DNA from: Edaphochlamys debaryana
Taxonomy: Eukaryota; Chlorophyta; Chlorophyceae; Chlamydomonadales
Direction: 5' to 3'
Assembly: GCA_016858145.1 (NCBI GenBank)
Contig: JAEHOE010000070.1
Location: forward strand, 1-64,000
Length of the DNA stretch: 64,000 nt
The position numbers and the translations under genes are program-made. A model generated the notes under the pieces. The model saw only the letters and a list, made by a program, of their open reading frames with translations. It made no database searches and had not been told where the DNA came from. Each line of letters begins with the position of its first letter. The first letter of the stretch is position 1. Below are positions 1-10,100 of the stretch, piece by piece.

Positions 1-1404
1 CCGAGTCGGGTTCAGCTGCGAACATGAGCTACCCTCAGCTACATAAGCACCCAAGGGCCCGGGCCTACTGGCAATACGGTCCGAGTTGGCCATTCCCCCA
101 GCACTGGCGCCCGCCCGACCGGAACGATTAAACCGTCCGATAGAATTGTGGAAACAACCTGGGCCGTGGAAGTCTCAGGGCAAAAAAGCAGCTTGTTGGG
201 TGCACGATCCGTACAGCCACTTTGCGGCCGTCTGCCACAGCACGACGACCTCGTACCAGACGTAACATCGCGACAACCGTTACGGACATCACCCGCAGGA
301 TACATAGGCGGCCCACGCGCACACGTCATGATGTTGCGTGCCGCGTACTTGGCCAAGTCATATCCCGGCAGCAGAAGCAGAGCTGTGCCGTGAACATCAA
401 ACACCCCATGCTCCACGGGTCCCGCGCTCCACGGTCGGGCCTATCGTCGGTGACGAGCCAAACGCTGATAGTATCTCCTGGTTCGGTGAACAGTGGATCG
501 CAAGCGACAAAGATGCTCTGGACCACGGGTAGGACGGTGTGCAGAGTCTCCTCGCACAAGTCATTCCGCGTGGTCATTAGCTGCTGACAGATTATAGCAG
601 ATATCGGCCCGTATGTGATAATGTCATGCATACTGAAAGACAGCAGAGTCGGGTTCAGGTCGGCGACCGTCGTTGCCACCACAGCCACCGCCGTTACTTG
701 GAGCGATATCATAAGCAGGTTATGTTTAAAAAGACGAGGAAGAGTGCGAATGAAAGTAGGCGCGGCCATGAGTGCACTGTCCAAGAACGGTTCCTTCATT
801 ATGGCTGTCTGTAAACAACGACAGGGAGCCCAGTCGTATGTTAGAACCAAGGTAAGACGTCTAACCTGAGTGGTTTGCGCCAGACAAATCCGTTGGGTAT
901 GGACTTCGCGGGATGACTTCACGTCGCGCCGTCACGATCGGCGCGGCGAGCGACTGCACCGACATCGTGATCGCCGTTGTACAGCTGCAATCGCTGATTG
1001 GACGCGGAAGGAGGTGTCTACCTGCAACCCATAGCCTGGCAAGCCTCGGAGCTCCGGAGTACCGGGCTTCCCCCACTCTGGGGGGATCGGGAATAGGGGC
1101 TGGGTGTCCTGGCCGCTGACGAGGTGAGCGTCGCAAGCGGTTAAAGTTGACAGGTGCACCTTGGCGCCGAGTACCAAGTACGCTATACACAGGCCGAGCT
1201 ACGGTCTTCCAGTGCCGGGGCATGTGAGAGCGCGTATCACCGAGGGGCGCTTTGAGCGGACGATCGGGAGTGGCACCCTAGAAGCCGGCCGTCCTTACTT
1301 GCTAGCGCGTCGAACAGTTCTATCCCTGGCACTTGGGCGTGGGTGTTCATCGACGCTGTACGCGTTACATGCGACCATGCAGTTCTGTAGGAACATCACC
1401 ACGC
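1..1404. other. Flank of the Helitron, no gene recognised
   Basis: Lower GC than the host genes further right. Several open frames of 60-200 codons exist on both strands (the longest on the minus strand at 326-922) but none shows a recognisable domain, and they overlap one another in different frames. The Helitron 3' terminus (CTRR end plus hairpin) should lie in this stretch, but I could not fix it. Confidence 0.5.
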
Positions 1405-3544
1405 TTACCCATTTCTAGCATCAACCAACGCCTTTGCACGGCGGAAAAGGGCCGCCCTCTTCCTCCTCGTCGCTGCTGCAGACCGCTCCAACAACAGACG
1501 CTCGCAACGCAAATTCTCGGGAATTTTGGCAGCAGCGACGAATGCTGCTATCACTCGATTTCTTCCGTCCGTATCCCCCTCCGCCACAGTGGCGCCAACA
1601 GACGGATGTGGTCCATTGAAGCGTATCGTGTGAGCAGTACATACAAACATGCCCGATCAATACCCCCCTGGGGTGGACGCAAATCAGCAATCCAACATTC
1701 ATTTCCAAACGACGCTCCTTGCACAAAATAATCTGTCACGGCCAGTGCATCTGTCAAGGGAAGGTTCTTCCGATATGCTGAAACCATGACGGGTTCTCCG
1801 TTGTTCGCGACGCTCTTGATTCTACGTGAGTTTCTGGACATGATGGGAGTCACCGGGAACACAGTTGGGCCAAAGTCCCCGGGAACGTCCAGTCCCTTCA
1901 TGATGTTCGTGTCCGCCTGTGCTACTACGGGCTCTACTAACACCGCTCTTGGCATGAACTTCAACCTCCACGCTTCCCCCTCACCAGTGTCCGGCTGTTC
2001 TGCAGGATCCAGGACGATCCCCACGGCGCGGACGAGGTTGTTGCGTGCAACTCCGGCATCAGCTTGCGCACTATCGGTCAGTAAGAACAGCCCTCCTTCA
2101 AAGTACCAAGTATCGCTGGTGAGGTTGTTGAAGTGTTTGTCGGCTTGGTCGAGGAAGTTGCTCTCCTGCACACGATTCAGAGGTGTCGCTATCCCCCGTC
2201 CGCGTCGTTCCTTCACACGTTGATGCGTTGCATTCCATACAATAAGTCGCTTCTTGGCATGTATCGCTGCTGCCTTCATGAGGGCGGTATTAATGAAATG
2301 GCGTGGTTCGTTGCGTTGTAGGACAACCCGCGGGTTATGGGCCGACAGGCCCTGTAATTCCTCCGGGCTCGTTAGAGCACGCTCGTTGAGTTCGTCCACC
2401 AGCTTGGTCACCAACTGTTCGCGCTCTTTGCCGTAGTCCTTGCTGACGTTGTTGTCGGTGTTGTACTTGTCCGCCCACGTTGTCCCATTAAACAGGCCGG
2501 CGTAACGAACCAACCGGCGCCCAGCGTCGGTCTTGTCTTGTCGCTGTGGCTGGCTAAGCAAGAAGGTGTCCTCCACGGCCCGGTAAACCTCGAAGCCTCT
2601 GACCGTAGCGGTGCATACCTTTCGGTCTGCTTTCATCATTCGCTTCGGCGCCGTCGGCTTTGTCGCGTTCCCAGCTCCTTGTACAGCTGCACCCGTCGTG
2701 GGCTTCCCGGTGTGTGCCATCGCGACTGCAGCCGCGACGGCTCGGGCACGCTTTGCCGAAGGCTGGGCCTCTTCGGTGTCGCTGCCCGTCGCTTCTTCCA
2801 CAGCCACAGCGGCGCCCGGAATGTTGACGTCGGGAGGCAACATTGTGCGTGGCGTGAAATTCGAATCCCGATGTACTCGGTCCGAAAACGCAAACACTGG
2901 ACTGCCCATCGGCTGTACGTGCTGGTACACATCTCCGACCAATGCGAAAGGACGACCTTTAAATGCCGCCATACCTCGATCGGTGGGAGCGACGCGATCG
3001 TATGGGTCCAAGACCAGGTCGCACGCGATGTTGCAAGAGCCCATGTGTTGTAAGCTGTTGTACCCGATCTCGTCGATGAAGATCGCATGCTCGTCTACGT
3101 TGCGTTTAACCTGCCATGGGCAAGGGAATGCTTGTAAGGGAAGCTTGATCGGCAAGCGGAAATGCAACGAAGCGTGATTTTGTACGCCTAAGGCAGGTAA
3201 GCTTAACCTTCTTCTGGAAGGTCCCGTTTGGTGGTCGCAAGCCAAACATATGATGCGTAGAGAACGAGCGATGTTGCTTCGAAGAGAAGTTCAACGCTGC
3301 CGTCCACGCGAACGCGGAAAGTAGCCACCCAATCTGTAATCCCCGTGCTGGAAGCAATCCGAAATAAGGGCATGAATGAATTGAGATTTGCGGTACCCAG
3401 CGGCGCCCCACCACCATCACCCAGTGGTGGTCGATCGCGATCCGTCAACGTCTTTGCACGCATCTTGTTGAAATACTCCGCAAATAAGATGAATGGTACG
3501 GCTTGATCCACCGCCAGCGTGAACGTTTGGACGGTCTCGTCCAC
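1405..3544 (-). pseudogene. Helitron PIF1-like helicase region, disrupted
   Basis: The longest frame, 3245-1551 (564 residues), holds the Walker B box AIFIDEIG, motif III LVGDVYQHVQP, a VLQRNEPRHFIN segment, RNNLVRAVGIVLDP, and the C-terminal AVTDYFVQG and ACLYVLLTRY motifs, all as in Helitron helicases. The N-terminal part is scattered over two other frames (3544-3203 with TLAVDQAVPFILFAEYF, and 3420-3106 with FSTHHMFGL), so at least one frame change lies between about 3300 and 3400, and a clear Walker A (GxGKS/T) is not seen. Near 1575-1579, a five-base C run on the plus strand marks a one-base frame change; the continuation RVIAAFVAAAKIPENLR down to 1405 resembles the usual Helitron C-terminus. 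I take this as decay, with short introns as the alternative for the upstream changes. Confidence 0.7.
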
Positions 3545-6500
3545 AGTCGTGGTCTGTCAAGCAACACTAACGGAGGGCGATGCCCAGGGGGCAAGACCGT
3601 GTCTGCCGAGCCGTCGGGACGGGTAACCACGACGCACAAAGCCGTCCCATTGCGCCGAAGGCGAAGCTTGCATCCCGCGAATGCAGGATCCTCTGCCCCG
3701 AGCCAGCCCTCGTCTGCAGCGAGGCGATCAAACTTTTTAAGTCGGAGCGCTGCTTTAGCGATCGCCGTGGTTACCACTCCCGTGCCGGAGATCGTGTTCT
3801 TGGAGGGCTGAATCTCGCGCGTCGGATCCAGCAGTGGTTGCGGTGCAGCCATGGCAGCCTTGATCGCGTAATGGCCCGAAGCAAAATTCAGGTCATAACG
3901 GATGTCGAGGTCACGCTGGCTCAGATCGGCCTGGCTGACTCTGACTGACGATCGATCATCCACTCCAGGACGTTCTCCTACGTAAGCAGCGGCCTTGTCC
4001 TCTCCAATCCCTGGATCGACCTCGTCGCCCTCCACATAAGACGGACCGTCGTCGTTGTCTGAAGAATCCGACCACCGACCCATGCGACGTTGTTTCCGAC
4101 GAAGACGATTACGTTCCTCTCGCCCAGCAAGGCGCAGATCGTGCTCGCGTTGCACGCCATCCAGTAGACTTTCAATGCAGGCGCGGTAGTCGAGGTCCGG
4201 CACCGGAGGCGTATTTGGAGCAGTGGAGGTATCGATGGACTTCACTTTCGAAATGAGGGGCAGTTCCTCGTTCCGCCAACGTCGGAACACGTCCCCCCAT
4301 GACTCGCCTCTCCTCCTTGGTGGCGCCACGTCGAAAGTGTACGCCTGAAACATGCTCAGCACGAAGGAGTAATACTCGTCTGCAGCTGAGCCGGTGTCTT
4401 CCCCAGGAGGAGGTCGAGGAGGGACGTTGCCATAGAACTTAACGTACGCGGGTCTTGGTCGCTTACGCAGGGCGTGCGTGGAGTAGAGTGGGTGCGTCGG
4501 TGCAAATGGAACCCAGGTGAAGTAGGGGACGTCGGCAGGGATCTCTCCTTCAACCCGGTTAGACAAATGTGCACGCCGTACTTTCTCGTCGGGAAGAGAA
4601 GTGGCTGTTTTCCCCTTGGGGATCCTGACGACCTTGTACAGCATCGCGACGACATAGGGGCTCATCGAGAGCGCGTGAAGTTCACGACCTCTGTGCGTGT
4701 AGTGTGTCACCTCAGTTACAACTTGCACAGGCGTCGGGCTGTCATCTGCGTTATCCCCAATAACCAAGAGGGTGTCTGCCAGCCCCTCACTCGCGTCCAA
4801 GATGTTAGCAGCAGCTCTGAAGGAAGCCGAGTATGCTTCACTGGCGATCCCGCAATTGTCGAACGTGGAATAAAACGTCGCATTGCCGTCGAGAAGCAAA
4901 GATGCCATCGTAAGACCAACCGTGCAGCTTGCTGTAATCCGGTTGACAGCAGCCATGAGGTTGCCCACTGCCCGACGAGACACGACGCCCAACCCAGAAC
5001 AGCTGGCTTGTTCCGCCTTGCGTCCAGCTGGCGATGTCAGGAAGGCGTTAGTGATGCCCACCGCCTTGGTAAGCTGAACTGCTTGACTCGATCGCACCGA
5101 TTTCCCAATATACTTGCATGCGTAGTATGACCGCTGCATCGCTCGAAACTCTGGGCACTGCAAGACTGGAAACACAATATCCGGGTCCTGTTCCCCTTCA
5201 GGCTTCATCAACTCGGCGTCCACCTCTGCCGTCAAGTCGCGGTCCACCTCGACAGGGAGGTTGAAATGATTATTAGCCCCGAAGGCCATGGAGGTGGCTG
5301 GGTTCTGAGAAACCAGGTTCGGACCATACCGAGGTAACGCGAAGGCTCCGTGCCGCCTGAACCACCGCATAGAACGTCGTAACACTCGAGGATATACCAT
5401 GCTGCAGTCTCCATCGACCATTGTGCAGCCATGCCGATCACATAGCCCCTTGACGTGCTTGCCGTGACGACACGATGAATACACCACGGCTGCTAGATGT
5501 GCAGCACACCTCTTGTGGATTAGCCGCTTCCCGGCCAGTACCGAAACACGGGGCGGCGATGTTGCAACCTTGCGGAACTTGAATGAGGCCGGAGGGCGCT
5601 CTTTGTCCACAGGTGGAGGACGCAAGGGCTCTACCGGACCACCTTCTTCGCCCAGAAGGTGCAGGTCGAGACCATCCGCAGGGTCCACGTAACGCATCTC
5701 TGGGCCGGCCTGAAGGTCGTAATAGGGATCTGGTAGCCACATGCCACACAACGAATGGGCCAAAGATAACGCACGTCAGTTGGGACCCTCGAACAACGCC
5801 CGTAGACGTTCTGGAGATAGGGCCGCGACGTGCGCTGCACCATGGAGATGTAGGGCCATTCGTCCACTTTGTTCCACTTTCACGAAGACGTGGAATACCA
5901 CACCACAGAAGCAGCTGTCTGGATCATTCTGCTTCTTTGATCCACGCTCAAATCCAAATAATTCTTTCAACATCGCGTCTTGAACTGCCAATAGTAGTCT
6001 CATGCACGAGTGGGGGTTCTCACGCACGCGACGCCATTTCTTCACGATCTTTTCAGACGAAGTGGGACCACTGTCAATCCCAGTCTCCACAACCTCGCCA
6101 GCCGCAGTCATGACAGCGGCGCTGTGAAGGTCGGCGGGATTGACGTTGAATATGACTGATGGTAATCCAACCACTGCGTTGACGGCTGCCATAGACCCCT
6201 GAGCGCCCTGGTAGTAGGCATCCGTCATGTCCAGGCGTTGTGATGTCCGCGTCATAGTTCGGACCAAACTTCGCACTAGAGGCGAGTTGGCGTTCAGCAG
6301 TTCACGGCGTCGACCCTTCAAGACGAAGAATATCAATCATCCTGGCTACGAGGAGCGGATTGCCGTTGTGCTGACGACGAGGAACCCTCCGAATCAAATG
6401 ACGAAAGAATTGTGCCAGAGACATTCCCGCTGGGCGATGGATGCCATAAGGGAACGACGTGGGGAAACAGTGACCAAGGTGACCGTCGTCCCGAAAGTCC

Positions 6501-7138
6501 AGAACCTGCAAATGCCACCAGCTGTTAGATAGCCCGGAAGGAAGAAGCAAGTTCCCTAAACAGCTCACCTTCGCCCCAGGACCTCCAGAGGCCCATACTA
6601 ACGTCCGAGAGTTGTTGAGCTCCTGTTGTACCGTGGCAGCATTGCGGACAGTGTTGTGGTCCAAGGGAGAGGGTTCGGGAGACTGTTCCGCAAGTATGAT
6701 CTCCAACTCGGTCAACCCTCGGTCGTCATTGTCGGAGTTGGTCCGAAATTGAGGAGGCACGTGCCCGTCACTCAGGGAAAAGAATGGTAACGGTTCCTCA
6801 GCGACCACATCGGCACCATCACGGACAGGCGTTGGGCCAGATCGATCGCGATCGCGTAGTAATACATTCCTAAGTAGGTCACTGATAGCAACGTCCGACG
6901 TTGCGATTGCATCTTGCAGCAACGCTCGAGGTACTGTCCCGCTCGGATGGCGGTTCTTCCAAAATGAAATTGCGTCCTCGTCCCACATCACCTCGTTGTC
7001 ACATTTCTGGAGGAACGTCGTCCATGCCAACACGGCTCGTGGTTCGACGGAGTACGCTTTCGCCCCATTCAGGTACTTGAACACTTCAGCCGCCGACCGT
7101 ACAGCGGGGATACACAGCAGCGAAATGTTGGAAGCCAA
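3445..7138 (-). pseudogene. Helitron Rep (HUH endonuclease) region, disrupted
   Basis: Three open stretches cover the replication-initiator part. 7138-6302 carries the pre-Rep segment (FPTSFPYG, then MSLAQFFRHLIRR), in the same frame as the upstream exons but separated from them by a TGA at 7151-7153. 6336-5776 carries VIFNVNPADLHS and the HUH motif ALHLHG (His163 and His165 of that frame). 5763-3445 carries a Cys/His-rich region, the two-tyrosine motif YYACKYIGK (Tyr214 and Tyr218 of that frame, nicking and strand transfer) and a variable region with an acidic patch. The frame changes by one base near 6320-6336, and another TGA lies at 5776-5778; the latter could sit in a short intron of about 57 bases ending just before the DPYYD codons. 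HUH and both tyrosines survive, so the fold was functional recently. Confidence 0.75.
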
Positions 7139-7150
7139 GGCCTCGGGGTG

Positions 7151-10100
7151 TCACGGAATCGACTCCACCAATTGGTGAAACGGAGGGTTGGCGACTGCAA
7201 TTCCGTGACTCGTGATCTTCAAAGAGGCCGCGTCCGTCGGATACCCACGATCATCATCGCGATCTGCAGGCAGAAGAAACTGCTGCACCTTTCCACGCCC
7301 GAACAGCTGCTGCTCCATAAAACTCAGTTTTGGGAGGTCGTCTGGAACGTCTCCACCATCCATGTGCGCCAATGAGCCTTGTGGGATCCGGACAGTGGGG
7401 ATTGGAGTTCCTGAAGACACAAAAGGGGATTCCAATTAACAGCAGGTTGGGCATCAGCGCGTTACGTCCACCACTCACCGTCTGGTTTCCGACGCTGGGA
7501 CCCCTCTTTTGGGACGTGCTGCAGAGCGGCAGTGCATACGTCGCAAACAACCACCTCCAAGGACCCATCGTCAGCAAGAACAGCCGTTGCGTTGGCACCC
7601 GACGTTTCCACACTCATGCAGTAGGCAGCGACTGTCGTCAAGACGCCGTCGATCACATCAACCGTAGGCCTGCGATCGACCCGTACTGGGTAGGTCTCTG
7701 GGTCGCTGTCCGCATCGCCTGCGGCATGCAAACGTCACAAAGAGTTATGCCTTGTGGACTGAGCGTAATAGCACGTCCGCGTCTAACTGCTCACAACCTA
7801 CCTCCACCCGTACAAGTCGTTTGTTGTTGCCCACCTAGGCCGGGCACGTCTTGCGCAGCAACCGACGGGATATCACCTGTACAGCCAGAACGACGTCCTG
7901 AATGGTCACAAGTTAAATTGCCCGACAAACTGACTCACCATGGCCCATGAAGACGTCGGCATTGATATCCCGATAAGCGACCGGCCGGTCGCATCCTATC
8001 TCTCCATCAATAGCGCTCGTGGAGGCGGGTCCATAGGCTCCTCCCCCGACACATGGAATGGTTGTATTGTCGGGCAGGACTTGGTCTGCCGGAGGTTCAC
8101 CTTGAGGCCGCTGTGAGCGCCCCTTCCGCTGTTGGGGAGGCAGCCAGTGACGTTGGTATCCCATTGGCCGAACACATGAGGGCGGGTCGGGATGTAAGGG
8201 AGGTCGCCAGTGCACCACATGAGCCGGCCGACGCACAAGTGCGTCAGGCTGGACATCGGCACGTAGATATTCAAGCTCCGCTGCCATAGATTGCCATGAA
8301 AGCAGCTTGCTCTCTTTGGTAGACTCGCTGCACACTGCGCATACTCTGCTTGGCATGACGCCCTCGACAAACAGTTCCATTCGTTCGGCTAGAGCGATTT
8401 GATCCGCCAGCGACGCGGCCGGGACATGAGCTCCCGCAGGTAGGTCCTGCTGACGTGAAGGGAAATCTGGAGGGAACGACTTCATGGACGACGCTCCTGC
8501 CAGGGCGTCGACCCTGCTGGATGCATCGCGATGTTTCCACATGCAGGCACCAAGGACGGCGAAGTGGGAAAAGTCCGGCTCTTTACTCGGAGCGGTGCCC
8601 TCGTCGTCAGCTTCTGATCCAGTGCACTCGACCTGAATTTGAAACATGTGGTGAGACATCTTCAAACGGCCCAGAAATAGTCGTGCGTCGACAGTTCACT
8701 GACCTCCTGAATCATCTTCTCACGCTGCCGGTACGCCCTCGAATATTCGCGAACACGGGCCTCCACAGCAGCTCGCTTCTCACGGGCTTCCGCTCGCTCC
8801 TTGCGTGCTGATGAAGCGACAGCATCTCGTCGTCGTTTGGCGACAGGCTGATCCTACAAGGCAGGCGGGTGGCACGTTGACGCCAATATAGGATGGATAG
8901 CAACCTGATCCGGCAAACATCGCCACTTACCAGTAGGGCTTTGAACGTTCCTCCAACAGACATGCAAAGCGCTAGCGCCTACACGGGGGTTCGTGACAGT
9001 CACACAGTACGTAGCAACGTCTAACGCAAGTCACTTACCACGCCAATGTCAACTGGTGCCGTCTCAACGGCCGAAGCCGCCACAAACACCCCGTTGTTAG
9101 CTCGCGCCGGGCTCGCCATCGATTCTGGACAGCGCGACAGGAAGCACGATCTTCTCAAGTAAAGGCGGTGTGGCCGTCAACAGGGACTGTGAGGCGACAG
9201 AAACACTTGCAAACCGTCTGCCAAATCGGCGGACACGTAGACATACCTTCTACACCTCCAGTCGACCAATAAGCCTCCTTTAAGGCGGATGTAATATTAG
9301 CAGCAGGCTGCCATGACGGCTCGCTGAAACCCGACCATGCCACCAAATAGAACATTCGACGACGGCCCTTCAAACGCTCAGCTCGGTGAGCTATGATCTT
9401 GTCCACTGCCCAGAACGCGTCCTCAGTAAATACCGCTATTGGGGCCTGTGGTGCTGACTAGTCGTTGTCGCCTTCACCTGAAGCAAATTGCGGTAGCGTC
9501 AACCTTTGCACCCCGTTACAGGCAACATACTCACACTGTTCACACACCTTGGCTTCTGCCCAATGCGCGCGAGAACTTCGCGGGTAATCCGATCGCAAAC
9601 GCTCCAGTCTGAGGGGCCGAACAACGTTCACGACACCACAATAGAAGCGCCGAGAGTCGTCGAGGAGTTGTGACCGAAAGAGCTGTAGAGCCATCTGGGC
9701 ACGCCTCTGCCCACGTTGCGGCCAACGTCTGGCATTCGTCGGCCGTATGCTTTGGCAACAGTTGCTGTATGACAGCTGAAGCTTGCACGACAAATGTATC
9801 GCCCACCAATTTGCATATCTGGTCCATCAACCCTGAAGCACACGGCGAACTGTTAAATAAATGTACGGACAAGAACGAACAATTCAAGTACGGCCTCGCA
9901 CTCACCCACGATAGCTTTCTTTAGTCTGAGATTACGAGCAGGGAACGTTCGACCAGCACCTTCTGTGAACGTGGGACACGCCTAACGATGCACAGTTAGG
10001 GCACAGCCACTCTCCCGAGGGGATTTCCGACAGCGGCGGCGAAAGGCAGTACGTGTGCCATCCAGTGCTACAACGATCGCAAAGTAACATCAGGCCAGCT

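Noticed and set aside
326..922. 198-codon minus-strand open frame left of the Helitron
   Set aside because: No domain or motif, strongly overlapped by other open frames, and no splice links to the helicase region were found.
1070..1084. CCCCC-ACTCT-GGGGG hairpin as the Helitron 3' terminal hairpin
   Set aside because: No CTRR end follows at the usual 10-12 bases on the minus strand, so it is only a short palindrome.
2858..2875. TTCGAATCC T-loop-like word suggesting a tRNA
   Set aside because: It lies within the helicase coding region and no cloverleaf stems flank it.
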